A stretch of DNA of 64,000 nt from Cryptomeria japonica. Lineage: Eukaryota; Streptophyta; Pinopsida; Cupressales; Cupressaceae. The stretch spans positions 907,997,009 to 908,061,008 of the forward strand of contig NC_081414.1 in the NCBI RefSeq assembly GCF_030272615.1, written 5' to 3'. This document shows, piece by piece, positions 1 to 11,720 of the stretch. A model generated the notes under the pieces. It was given only the letters and a program-made list of their open reading frames with translations. It was not told the origin of the DNA and searched no databases. Within the stretch, counting starts at the first letter, position 1, and each line of letters opens with the position of its first letter. Both the position numbers and the translations under genes were made by a program.

Positions 1-2184
1 AGAACCACAAACTTATACAAAACAACTTGATTTCTTGCAAGTTAGGAAACAAACTTCGTTTTGGTGCTTAAAATCAACAAAACAAAATTTATTTTCTTGC
101 ATCAACTTAAAAGAAATTTACAATCAACACTTTGTTTTGGGGGAAATCTAAAAAGAACAAGCCATTTTTCCTTCAAGCTCAAAAACAATTTTACTTCAAG
201 CAAGATGTGTTTTCAATTTAGTTGACTAGGATTTCAAAGTTCCTAGTTTACAAAATATTTTGCCTTTGAAAAACACCATGACTGTTGGAGCAACATCTCC
301 AAATAGTTAGATCACATTGCAATGACAGATTAAAAAGAACAAGTGTTTTTCGTGCTTGGCACACCTGTGCAAAGAGTTGGTCGAGTGGTCCAACTTCTAA
401 CACACACTATCCTCTCCCTTGGCTTTCGTGGTCCTAGGTGCAAGAGAAAAGTGTTAGTAACACTCAAAATTTTATCTTTTTAAGAGAGGCCTGCCAAGGG
501 ATCGATACTCTTGGGAATGACCTCGAGCGGTAAATCCTTTGAGCCGCTATAGAAATCAGGTAAGAGCGAAAGCTGTAGCCTTGGGTATAGCTGTTCCTAC
601 AGTGTAACTGGCCGAAAGGACAAATGGGCCCCACCACCAGTTACAAGGCTCTTAAGTGAGTCACTGCAGAATGAACTTATGTCCAAAAACATCGAACATG
701 ACTAAAAACCTTTTAGTAGTAGCCCACCCATTCTATTGATTGAGGATATTTGCGATATAATTTAGTGCAAGAGCATAGATGGTTTTTCTCCCAAGATACT
801 CACCATACATATTTCCTTGAGTAGAAACATAGCTTTTTGAAAAGTCACTTGTGGCTTGATAAAAGTGGTGACTCCCCCATCATAGGGATCATCTATTTGT
901 TATGCTCGTGGAAGACTTAGTATATCACATCCTTACCTGCCAAGGCGGGATTCATAAAGTATGTAGTACCAAAGTCGAAGAAATATCAAGATGTGGGCTA
1001 AATTTATCACAACTGGCCATTTGACCTTAGGGATAAAAAGTGTTTGAAGTGTGTTCGTTTTAAAGACCAAGTACAAATTGAGCCAACTTCAGGCTTTGGA
1101 AATACACCTTAAAATACATCTAAAGGAAGGGTCATATACAAGTCCAAGGATTGGGTTAATCTAGACCCATACTCATTTGTGCCTTTTAGGCAACATTCTT
1201 GTGTTTGTGTGCTTGCTTTGTTTTCTTGTCAAAGAAACATCAAATCAAAAAATCAATCCCAAAAACAAAGTATTCATGCAACCAAACATCTTTCAAAAAC
1301 AACCAAAAACATCAAAAACAAAGTGCAAACAACAAAAGAGTCAAAAATTTTATGACCATTCTTCACATCTTGCGAAAGAAGAAGCGTCATCAAAATATCA
1401 ACTTGAAAAGAAGACAATTAAGCTCAAAGGCTTTGATCAAACGAAGGAAATTATTCTATATCAATAGAAAAATCTTTGTCTCCCATAGAGTTTTCTTGCG
1501 TCACATGTGTCTCTATCTTCAAGGCAAAACAAACGAATTTGATTCCAAATCATTGAACCGCAGAGCTTTTATGCAATACAGAGCTCTGAGTTATCACAAA
1601 AACCGAGGAGGAAAGATTAATCCCAACTTCTTCCCAAACGTCTGTATCACATACAACATAGCTTGAGAAATACCACCAACACCCGAAAGGGAAGAGATAG
1701 AGTTTGTCCCATTTATAACACAAAGTTTTTATTGAAGTTGAAAAACATTTTCATCCATCATCTCACTCATACATCATCACTTCATCATCAATCCGTCCCA
1801 ACTCTCAAAACATTAAGAGGTTATTGTTCCAAGTTCTCTTTTAGATATTGCTTGAAATCAAATGCATCACATCACTTTTTAGATTGTTTCTACATCTAGG
1901 ATAAGCTCATCCTAAGAGACACATCTACGCAGGTTAAAACTAGTTCATGAGTGAATCCTCTCATTACTAGGTAGTTAAATCTGTAACACATCTCAGATTT
2001 CTCTACACCTTATCACATCAAAACTTATCAAACAAACATGCAATTCAAAGAAGGAATTTTGGTTACATCCACCTTAAAAGTGCTAGAGATCCACATGCAA
2101 CACAATTCACCAACCAACAACCTTTCATTTCATCAAAAACTCATCATTATTTTCACACAACTTCAACAACAGCTTGCAAGCAAA
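1..2184 (+). other. T1 5' leader, no gene recognised
   Basis: About 2.2 kb upstream of gag without a convincing coding region. Short open frames at 1177-1899 have A-rich, low-complexity composition and no recognisable domain. Long untranslated leaders are usual in Tat-group elements. The stretch does not match the 3' LTR (31520-33347) by eye, so the 5' LTR and the primer-binding site probably lie left of position 1. CT-rich and CATC-rich simple sequence occurs near 1750-1800. Confidence 0.5.
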
Positions 2185-3792
2185 ATGGCCCAAACCCGAT
2201 CACAGTCCAAGCAACGAGAAATAGAAAGGGAAGAAGAAGAAGAGGAAAATCTCAATGAATTTCAAGAAGCACTTGGAGGAAATGCAGATGACGAAAACCC
2301 AAGTACTCCCACTCTTGCAACAATAGAAAGGGCTCAACATAACCCTCTCTTTAACAGACTTTTTGACGAAATACTCAGGAGCAATGCGGATGCTCACTTC
2401 TTAAGACTCGCTCAAGAAGGAGCAAAAATCCCCTCTGACTTTGATCTTTCCCAATTAAGACAAGCATCAGAAAGACAAAGTCACCATGAAGAGGAAAGAG
2501 GTAGAGATCCCATCAGATATAACATTCCTCGAGGTAACCCACCACCTCCTCCTCCAAATGAAATGGAGATGTTGCGGCAACAAGTCGAGAATCTCGCCCA
2601 ACAGCTTCATAGTGGTGTCAAGACTAACCAATTCTCACTCAATGACATATGTCCCTATCCTTTTGATAGGAATCTTTACATGCCACCATTTCCACAAGGA
2701 TTCAAAACACCCAAATTTGAAAAATATAGAGGAAAGGGGGATCCCCGCGATCATGTCCGAGAATTTCATTCCGCTTGTCTCAAAGTAGCATATGAAGACA
2801 CATACCTAATGCGCCTTTTTCCCCAAAGCTTAGGAGGAACAACCACATCATGGTTTTCCCGACTACCAGGTGGCATTAGAACATTTGAGGAACTCATCCA
2901 AAAGTTCCTAGCTCATTACTCTCATAACATTGAACGCGATCTCACCATGGCTGATCTATGCAACACCAAACAAAAACCAAGTGAGCAATTCTTAGTATTC
3001 CTGCAACGATGGCATCAAATGTCTAGCAGACGTTCTCTTCAGTTACCTGAACCAGAACTAGTGGAGATATTCATTTCCAACTTAAACGAAGAAATGGAAT
3101 TTCACCTGAATGTCAAAGACATAGACTCTTTTAATGATATGATCACCAAGGGTTTGAAGTGTGAAAGGGCACTTATTAAGAAGGGACTCATCAAAATCTT
3201 TAATGAACCAAAAGATGGTCCTCGCCTATGCTTCAATAGCGATAAACCAAACTTCTGGAATAAAAACAAGAATATCGTCAATGATGGGGTTGTGGATGCC
3301 AGGACTGTCCAAAATGCACAACCTGTGGTTCGGTTTGCAGGACAAAATCCTCCACCTCAGAATAACAAAAATATTCCTTCCAATCAAGGTTGCATCACAT
3401 CTCACGATGAACCTAGACCTCATCAGCAAAAACAAAAACACACATACACTCCCTTAGGGGAACCCATTGAAACAGTATTGCGACAACTCCTCTCTCAAAA
3501 TTTGGTCACTCTACCTAAGCTATCAAACTATGAGCCTCAAGTCAAACCAGCATGGTGGAGAGATATTGAACACTGTGAATTCCATCAAGGAAGAGGGCAC
3601 AAGACAAGTAATTGTCACCGATTGAAAGATCTCATTCAGGATCTTATTGATCGAGGAGAAATTGAAATTGAAGGACATGACCCAAAAACAACAAATAATG
3701 ATCATCTGATGTTCAAAAATCCACTTCCATCCCAAGATCAAAGGGGTCCTTCTACTTCTAGGCAAGGCACTGATACCACTGATTATACATAG
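2185..3792 (+). pseudogene. gag: T1 gag (capsid) region
   Basis: Encodes the structural Gag protein that packages element RNA. I place the start at the ATG at 2185 (MAQTRSQSK) because it has the usual short N-terminus; the same frame is open from an earlier ATG at 2038. An acidic stretch (about 2220-2250) and a proline run (about 2535-2555) precede the retrotransposon gag domain at about 2690-3150, recognisable from a DHVREFH segment, a TTTSWFSRLPGG segment and a KFLAHYS segment. A C-terminal CEFHQGRGHKTSNCHRLKD segment (about 3570-3630) is the zinc-knuckle-like motif seen in this group (C-x2-H-x6-H-x4-C). The frame ends with TAG at 3790-3792, but identical-frame coding continues downstream, so the stop is probably a mutation and Gag was part of a single polyprotein. 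Confidence 0.85.
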
Positions 3793-5361
3793 GTTGCATA
3801 TAATTACACTGTAAATCACCTGTATGATGCCAATGAACAAGTTACAACAATAACCTTCAAAAATCCCAACTCAAATTGCAATGTTGTTACACGTCGTGGC
3901 AAAGTTACCATCAAGGTAGCTCCACAAGGCACCACCTCCATCCCAAAGCAGTACAATCTTGTGGAATAATTAGACAAAACCCCTGTGCTTATATCCATTT
4001 TGGAGCTTTTGCGTCTGTCACCCTCTCATAAAACTATCTTGGATCAAGCACTCCAAGAAGCGTCAGTCCCCGCAAATCTAAATATAGACCAATTTCAAGC
4101 CATGGTTGGAAGTCTAAAGTTATCACCTTGTCTCACTTTTTTTGAAAGTGACAACTCTTCCTTCAAGCAACCGCATAACGCCTCACTCCACATTGAAGGC
4201 TTTATCAACCAACACAGGATCAAGCGAGTCTTGATCGATAATGGAGCAGGCCTAAATATTTGCACACTGCAGTTGGTCACAGCATTGGGATATGCGGTCG
4301 AATCAGTGGATCCTCATCAGAAGATCACAATCAAAGCCTATGATGATGCGGAGCGTTCATCCAAAGGAGCTGTGGTACTACCAATCCGAGTGGGCCCCGT
4401 GTTAAAGCACATCATTTGTTAGGTTCTGGACCTTCCTCTGCCATACAATCTATTATTAGGGAGACCTTGGATACATGCCATGCAAGCTGTTCCATCTACC
4501 TACCATCAATGTATCAAGTTCCCACATAACGGTGTAGAGATCACAATTCTGGGCGATGCAAACCCCTTTGCATTTTGCCATAATATCAGCCATCAACTAG
4601 AGATTACTGTTCCTAATAATAGAGAAGCCATTTCTTCCACATCATATATAAGTCCAGCCTCTCTTTCCAGTTCAAACACCACTATATCAAAGCAAGAAAA
4701 GCTTAAGATGAAAGTAGTAGAGGAAGGTCCTGGGGAATACAACTTGAGTCAACTCTTTTGTGTGGGACAAATGCCCACTTCTCCTAGAACACATGGTAAA
4801 CCACAACAGTTACTCTAGCAACCACTGACCACACTAGCATGTGCTTTGACACCTTTCATCCTTGGAAAGAGTCAAGAGGAAGAAACCCAAGATGAGGACC
4901 TAGCGGAATGGATCTATAAAGATCCCATCACCACTGATATCCTGCCAGTTAAACTTCCTATGGATCAGTATGGCAAAGGTCTCCTCATTATGCAACGAAT
5001 GGGATATGATGGTCAGAGTGCTTTGGGATATTGCAAACAAGGATGACATGAACCTCTACTGCCAGAATTAAAGCCCAAAGGTAATACAGGCCTAGGCTTT
5101 GAGAAAGAAATCTTTCCTAAACTCAGATTCAAAGGAAAACCCAGCAAACCATTATGTCAACCTACTGCAAAAAGGACACCTTTCATCATTAAAGCAGCCT
5201 CAAGCACCATCCCGACTGCCCCATCGAGGCTCACAACCCCAACACAACCATGTACAATACTAATCATCCCACCAATCAAACCAGTAATCCCATTCGGAAC
5301 AGCCATTACATCCATAGTACCATTAGCAGCAGCAACTGTATCAGAACCTATAGCAACATCT
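3793..5361 (+). pseudogene. T1 aspartic protease plus G-patch region
   Basis: Same frame as gag. A retropepsin-like segment spans about 4150-4480; its catalytic motif is DNG (Asp codon at 4237), where most proteases have DSG or DTG, a variant I know from Tat and Athila elements. The flap/strand end is [10 protein letters not shown] at about 4449-4478. Downstream, at about 4960-5105, a glycine-rich stretch (GKGLLIMQRMGYDGQ, then GLGFE) matches the G-patch pattern, an RNA-binding motif that some retroelements carry next to protease. The region is broken by stops at 3967-3969, 4420-4422, 4816-4818 and 5044-5046, all without frameshift. From about 5047 to 5361 the frame is open but the sequence is a Pro/Thr/Ala-rich linker. 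Confidence 0.75.
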
Positions 5362-7122
5362 ATGGTACCAGCAGTTCCCGTAGAAGCCATTGAGTCAACA
5401 CTGCCGATACTTCCTATGCCAGATTCTTTTATCCCCATCAAACTTCCTGTAGCACCGATCACTACAAAGGTACATCAACCAATCACACCTGCAGTGTTTA
5501 ACTCAAAAGACATCCCAGTATGGTATAGCAATCAGATGCTGGAAAGTGATTCAGAGACCGACTCACATGAATGGGAATTTGATTCGGTACATCTTAATAC
5601 TTTAGATGAGGAAGACACATCACCACCTCCACCATGCAAAGACATCCCTGTTTATGGAGAAGCACAGATAAAGACCACTTGGGTTCCTAAACTAGAAACG
5701 TCTTCCACAGACCCTACGTCTCATCCTACGCCTGATTCTAACAGGGAAAGTACCATCAATGACCTTCACCATAACATCTTAACCCTCACTGATACGTCCA
5801 ACACACTTAACATAATCGATGAAGTAATGCCCATTATCTACCCTGAACTCATCGAATGGAACCAACCAAATCCCCCATGTCTTGACCTCTTCCAAAACGA
5901 TGAGGCCATCATTGACTTTTTGGAATTAAGGGATAACCTACCAAATGGGGATCACAAAGCTGGATTTGCCATTGAACTTAATAGCGCAGCATACTTCGGG
6001 GCAGATGCCAAACCTTTCAGCTGCAAAAATATAACATTAAAACATGGATCTTCTAGTGAAAACCACACGGTGGCACTATTTGATCTGACAAAAGTAAAAA
6101 GAAAGAGCGTATCCAATGGTGAAAACCTCTCTGAGGTGCTTGAGGATGAAGGGTTTGACATTCTCCCTGATAATACACAACAGGAACGATCAACAATTCT
6201 CATCGAGGAAACCAAAGAGTACAATGTGGGGACTCCTGAAAATCCTCATATCATACATCAAGCATCTCTTCTCACTCCAGAGGAACAACCTAAATTTATA
6301 GAGTTCTTCCAAAAGCGTCAGATCAACTTCGCATGGTCATATGCAGACATGCCTGGGCTTGATCCTGATTTAGTCATGCATCACCTCACCATCGCAGAAG
6401 GAGCCAAACCTATCAAGCAGAAGCTTCGTAAGATGCATCCTCAGATTGCAGTGCTAGTCAAAACAGAACTCAAGAAACTCCTAGATGTTGGCTTCATTAG
6501 GCCAATTGATTATGCAGAATGGATCTCCAATATTGTGCCTATCAGCAAACCAAAAGGGGGCATCTGCATTTGTACTGACTTCAGAGATCTGAATAAAGCC
6601 TATCCTAAGGATGACTTCCCCCTTCCAAAAATCGACATCATAGTGGATATAACAGCAGGACATGCCATGCTTTCACTCATGGATGGTTTTTCAAGATACA
6701 ATCAGATAAAGATCGCACCAGAAGATCAACATAAGACCGCCTTCACATGTCCATGGGGCACATATTGCTGGAATGTAATGCCTTTCGGCCTCAAGAATGC
6801 AGGAGCAACCTATCAAAGAGCAATGACCACCATCTTCCATGACATGATGCATACCATGATGGAAGATTATGTGGATGACTTACTAGCAAAATCACTCACC
6901 AGAAAAGGACATCTCCACATCTTAGATAAAATCTTTGATAGACTAGAGCAATACCATGTTCAACTCAACCCAAAGAAATGTGTCTTTGGAGTGACCTCCG
7001 GGAAGCTTCTAGGATACATTGTCTCAAGCAAAGGCATTGAGGTCGATCCAACAAAGGTTAAGGCAATCATGGACATGCCACCTCCAAAGAATATCAGTCA
7101 GCTAAGGACCCTACAAGGATGA
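5362..7122 (+). pseudogene. pol: T1 reverse transcriptase region
   Basis: An open stretch of 586 codons in the polyprotein frame; the ATG at 5362 is an internal Met, not a true start. The first half is an acidic linker. The reverse transcriptase domain covers about 6400-7030: it has NIVPISKPKGG and a CTDFRDLNKAYPKDDFPLP segment, a first catalytic Asp in SLMDGFSRYNQ, an MPFGLKNAGATYQR segment, and the active-site YVDD at 6868-6879. A GYIVSSKGIEVDPTKV segment marks the thumb. All catalytic aspartates are present. It ends in TGA at 7120-7122, where related elements have Arg, so the break is probably a nonsense mutation. Confidence 0.9.
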
Positions 7123-7623
7123 CTTCAATCCATCCGAAGATTCATTACACAATTGGCCGATAAGTGTCACCCATTTACACATCTACTACACAAGAACATC
7201 CGCTTTCAGTGGGATGCCTGATGCCAGCAAGCATTTCAGATGCTTAAAAACTATCTCATGAATCCACCATTGTTACTCTATATCTCAGCAACAAGTACAA
7301 CATTAGGTGTATTACTGGCACAACATAATGCAGAAGGAAAAGAGTGTGCTGTTTACTACATCTCTTGCACACTGGTAGGCTATGAACTCAATTACACCCC
7401 TATTGAGCGAGCTTGCCTAGCAGTAATCATAGCAGCCACAAAATTGAGACACTATCTATTAACACACAAGGTACAACTCATTGCAAAGATTGATCCACTC
7501 AAGTATTTACTCAGCAAAGCAGCATTGACAGGCTGCTTGGCCAAATGGGTGATGATTCTAAGTGAATTTGACATCGAGTATGTAGACCGTAAAGCTATCA
7601 AAGGTCAGGTTATTGCAGATTAG
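7123..7623 (+). pseudogene. T1 gypsy-type RNase H domain, catalytically degenerate
   Basis: Continues the pol frame after the TGA at 7120. The domain covers about 7250-7560. In active gypsy RNase H the first strand reads like YTDAS, and the helix like EKELLAV. Here the corresponding segments are YISATST (Asp replaced by Ser) and IERACLAVI (second Glu replaced by Ala); the third acidic site is kept in KIDPLKYL. Loss of these acids is known for Tat elements, where this domain acts as a tether and the second RNase H takes over. Stops lie at 7219-7221 and 7621-7623. Confidence 0.75.
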
Positions 7624-8301
7624 TTGGCCAATGCACCACTCACAGGCGATCATCCTCTCATTTCCAATTTTCCAGATGAAGAGATATTCATGATCACAAC
7701 AGCACAACCATGGAAACTATATTTTGATGGTTCATACACTAGGCACGGCTCGGGGGCAGGCATTCTGTTTATCACACCTCAGGGTGATAGCATCCCGAAG
7801 TCTTACAGGCTCACATTTCCATGCACAAACAACATAGCAGAGTATGAGGCCTTGATCACAGGACTCAGGTTAGCCGTACAATGGAAATTACAAGAACTAC
7901 AAGTATATGGCGATTCCCAACTAGTCATTCGACAAGCAACAGATGAATATCAGACCAAGGATGATAAACTCATGCCATATAAGCAAATGGTGGACACTCT
8001 AAAGGCATCATTTACTACTATCACTTTTGAGCAGATACCAAGAGATCAGAATCGAGCTGCTAACGCCATGGCTACCATCGCATCTCTCCTAGATCTTCCA
8101 CAGAATTCAACACGTTATGAGTTCTTGGTCGAACAGCTTTGGATCCCCGCTTATGATATCCCTAAATCCGAGATGATATGTCACCTTGTCAGTTCTGAAT
8201 CCCCATGGTACGGTGAGTTCTACACCTATCTTCACGATCATACCCTTCCTCCCAACCAATCGAATAACCAACGAAAAACCTTCATTCACCAAACTGCTTG
8301 A
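7624..8301 (+). pseudogene. T1 second (archaeal-type) RNase H domain
   Basis: A second RNase H directly follows the first, in the same frame, before integrase; this is the standard Tat arrangement. Evidence is LYFDGSYTRHGSGAG (first Asp), NNIAEYEALITGLRLAV (Glu), VYGDSQLV (second Asp) and RDQNRAANAMA. In the last segment the usual pattern is RAADALA, so the fourth catalytic Asp is Asn here, which a single G-to-A change would give. The role in a live element is removal of the RNA strand from RNA:DNA hybrids during reverse transcription. Closes with TGA at 8299-8301, another apparent nonsense change. Confidence 0.85.
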
Positions 8302-9462
8302 TATACCATTATTGCCGAAACCCTATACCGACGCGGTCTTGATGGTACTCTCCTTCGATGTCTGGAACAAGATGAGATAACAAAGGCTTTGGAAGAGGTA
8401 CATGAAGGAATTTGCAGGACTCACTCAAGTGGTCCGTCACTAGCCAAGAAACTCATGCGAGCTAGATATTATTGGCCATCTATGGAAAAGGATTCCTACT
8501 ACTTTGTCAGAAAATGCAAGAAATGTCAAGCTCATGGTGACCTGATACATGCACTGGCCCAGGAAATGCAACCAATCATGACACCATGGCCTTTCTGTCA
8601 ATGGGGCCTTGACCTTGTGGGTAAGATTCATCCATCTTCATCCAATGGCCATAAATTCATTATTACCGCCACCAAATATTTCACAAAGTGGATCGAAGCT
8701 GTTCCACTTACCCAAGTCATCGGGAAGCAGATCGCCTCATTCATCCTCAATTACATCATCTGCCGGTATGGTGTACCCATATCCATCATCACAGATAATG
8801 GTCTCCCTTTCAAAAATCAGGATGTCCGTGAACTTTGTGAGGAATTTCATATCCAACACCGCTTTTCCACTCCCTATTACCCACAAGGCAATGGTCAGGC
8901 CGAAGCATCCAATAAAAACATATTAAGAATCCTCAAAAAGATAGTCAATGATGCTGGCCGTGATTGGCATGTTCAACTAAATCCAGCACTATGGGCATAT
9001 CGAACTAGCATTCGAACCCCTACAGGTGCAACTCCTTATTCATTGGTCTATGGTGCAGAAGCTATCTTGCCTATTGAGGTTGAGATACCATCACTACAGG
9101 TTTCCTTGCACAATCTCATTGATGATGAAGCTTATAGAGTCTCACGTCTTTAGGACTTAGAGTTACTTGATGAGAAGCGACAAGCTGCATACAACCATCT
9201 CAAAGCCTATCAGTAGCGCATGAGCAGAAGCTACAATCACTGAGTTAGACCTCGTACATTTGAGGTAGGTGATCTTGTTCTACGAGAGAATCCTTGCAAC
9301 CAACCAAACCGAGAACATCAGGGCAAGTTTGAATCAAACTAGCTGGGCCCATATGTTGTCACTGTTGTGTTCGGGTCCGGGGCATATCAGTTGGCTACAT
9401 TAGAAGGAGAACCACTTGTAGATCCAATCAACAACATGCACCTCAAATGGTTTTATACCTAA
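8302..9462 (+). pseudogene. T1 integrase region
   Basis: Inserts the cDNA into host DNA in a live element. An N-terminal zinc-binding segment is seen at about 8398-8535, ending in CKKCQ. The DDE core follows: Asp in QWGLDLVGK, Asp in TDNGLPF and Glu in GQAEASNKN, all present. A C-terminal part (about 9250-9460) has the GDLVLRE and LGPYVV segments of the usual integrase tail. Stops lie at 9151, 9214, 9241 and 9340; the natural end of the polyprotein is TAA at 9460-9462. No frameshift was found over the whole 2185-9462 stretch. Confidence 0.88.
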
Positions 9463-10603
9463 GCTGTATAGAGCATCAGGCTCCCCTACATACCAGAAAA
9501 TACCAAAAACATTCAGAAAAATGTCTTGAAGAAAATACAAAAACATTCAAAAAGAGTAAAGAAAAATCATGCATCCAAACGGTGAACAACCACTCCGGTG
9601 GCACCTTGGGTAAGTATGATGGTGAAAACCTAACAAACAGGGACCACTCATAAAGGCTATGGCTCCATTGTCTTTCAGACTTGTTGCGATCACATCTAGT
9701 TCATACATACATCCATCCATCCAAAAAAAAAACATGGCTTGTTATTCCTCTGCAATTATGATAGTACTCCATACATCTTGCATCCCGCTTTTTCATAGTC
9801 ATGTCTAAAACTGGGGGCAATGCCTTTAACCTATTGATGGAAGTGGATTCTACATTGTCGTATGATTCATTAAGTTCTTCATTCAAACAATCATCAAAAA
9901 TCCAAAAACATTCAAAAATATCTCGCAAAAATACCAAAAACATTCAAAACAATTCAAAATCTAAAAACATCGACAAAACCATTGAAAAATCACACAAAAA
10001 CATGGCAACACCTTGTACATACCCATCTGAGCAGATCCCAAACAAACATTGCGACATACTCCAAACACATGACCACTTATCAATCAAACCAAACAGTCAA
10101 TTTCAAACACGCAAACTATCTTCAACAAGGATGTATCCTTCCTTACCAAAACAAAGACAAGATGACATTTTCTTTGACAAGAAAATTCTGTTTATGCTAT
10201 CAAATACTTGGTTGATTTATGGTATAGTAATTTATATCGGGATCTTTCAGCATTATTTTGTATCGTTTGCACATTATTCCGATGAAGTTCTGGGGCATGT
10301 ACTAATGGTGTCTACGTGGGAAGTTCACTAAGCTATGTGATCATAGGCAAAAACACAGTCATAGATCACTACGACTTGTTGACTACATCGTATACCTAGA
10401 CCATATGAGCATGAACCATTACCAAGGATCCATATTCTTTATTCTTTATGTATATACTATTTGTTTGCATGTACAATGCTTTTTCTTTGGTTCCTCCTAC
10501 CTCCTCCAAACTAGATAAAGGTTTTATCTCTTATTACGGTATGCACTTGTCTCAGGATATGATCAGCCTAAGATCAAGGAGGACGATCCAAGTCATGCAT
10601 GAA
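9463..10603 (+). other. T1 3' untranslated part, left half
   Basis: Between the integrase stop and the M1 insertion. It holds A-rich repeats of the type CCAAAAACATTC and an ACTGGGGGCA motif near 9811, a sequence often found after integrase in Tat-type elements. An open frame of 176 codons at 9801-10331 is low-complexity and shows no domain; I do not call it a gene. The rest of this untranslated part is at 30245-31506. Confidence 0.5.
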
Positions 10604-10608
10604 AGGAG
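10604..10608. repeat. Target-site duplication of M1, left copy (AGGAG)
   Basis: Five bases AGGAG immediately before the TG end of the M1 LTR; the partner is at 30240-30244. Confidence 0.92.
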
Positions 10609-10872
10609 TGTTGGTTGAAAATTTTGTACACTTGGGGAAATATACAAAATTGTGGTTTCAACCACAGCACACGAGTAAAAACTCTCCTAATTAAGGGAAG
10701 GCTCCCCCTATCTAACTACAACTTGGAAAATAAAATGGGATGGGACAGCAATCTTTCTTCTTTTTTCAAGAAAGACAATATCCTTTTCTCTTCACAGAAA
10801 AGGATAGCGATTGAATAACAGCAGTAACCACTTTAAAGTGAAATAAGAGAAAGGAAATGAAATTTCCTGAAA

Positions 10873-11335
10873 GCGCAAAGACTTCCGTCACTTCCTTCGG
10901 GACGGGACAGCAATATCAAGCTCAAAGACTTGACTATTGGAAGTCCTATCTACCCTTTGCTATACTAAATTTTACAACGAATAAAAGATAACAGCTCAAA
11001 GACTGGAATAATCTATTCTTTTAACACAAAGACAAGAACTAATGCAAGCTCAAAGACTTGCTGCTATTTCTTATCAAACAGTAATTTTCCTCAAGAATAG
11101 ACGCAAGCTCAAAGACTTGCTGCTCCTTCTAGAGATTTTTCCTATTTTAATTAATCTTCTCTACTTGCAGCTCAAAGACTTCAAATCAGATTGGACTAAG
11201 CTCCTTTAGAAACACTTTGCATAGAAGAAATAAAAGATTCAAACCCAAACATGTAGCTCAAAGACTCAAAACTTGAGTAATCCTTCTTTATTATTCTTCA
11301 AAAACTTTCAATCCACATACATAAGCTCAAAGACT
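10873..11335 (-). repeat. Seven exact copies of AGCTCAAAGACT (plus one variant) in the M1 leader
   Basis: Exact copies start at 10919, 10993, 11047, 11106, 11169, 11255 and 11324; AGCGCAAAGACT at 10873 differs by one base. On the element's strand the motif is AGTCTTTGAGCT. Spacing is about 54-86 bp and the intervening sequence differs, so this is not a plain tandem repeat. It lies downstream of the TATA box, in the predicted 5' leader RNA. The right LTR has the same set at about 23849-24311. Confidence 0.85.
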
Positions 11336-11403
11336 TCTTGCTGTAAATTTGGCAGAGTTTTTGCTTGCTTTCCAAAAGATATATTTACAATGGACCTCTC
11401 AAG

Positions 11404-11411
11404 TATTTATA
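11404..11411 (-). promoter_or_regulatory. TATA box of M1 LTR (left copy)
   Basis: TATAAATA on the - strand inside TTCTATAAATACTTG, about 310 bp after the U3 gene stop and 0.8 kb before the LTR end. Its place implies a start of transcription near 11375, so the transcribed leader (R-U5) would be 11375-10609. The position is inferred from sequence only. Confidence 0.65.
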
Positions 11412-11720
11412 GAAGAGGAGCCTTGAGAAAAAGGTGGGAGGATCCTAACTAACTTGAGAGATTCTCTTAACCACCAAGACTCCTTCAATAAATAACTGAG
11501 ACTTCATTAATTAACTAAGAGTTACTCTAACTAACTAAGACTTATTCCAACTACAGTCCTAATCGGACATAACTTGTAGTTGCCTTACATGTAATTACAA
11601 AAGTACAAGTAATGTGTAACTTGTATTTTACAAAAATTACTTTTACATGTAACTTGTCAAAACGAAATTACAACTAAAGATTACGAAAGAGAGAAAATTC
11701 AACTAAGTGTTGAAAAACAC

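Noticed and set aside
866-890. TGGTGACTCCCCCATC as a primer-binding site of T1
   Set aside because: Only the first ten bases fit the TGGCGACTCC type, no LTR end (CA) lies next to it, and the upstream sequence does not match the T1 3' LTR.
1177-1899. Overlapping open frames upstream of T1 gag
   Set aside because: Lys/Asn/Ser-rich chance frames in A-rich leader DNA, no domain, overlapping each other in different frames.
9801-10331. 176-codon frame after T1 integrase
   Set aside because: Low-complexity (SKNxKTF-like repeats), no domain, and it lies in a typical 3' untranslated part.
10873-11335. A CRISPR-like array
   Set aside because: Repeat unit only 12 bp, spacers irregular, eukaryotic retrotransposon context.
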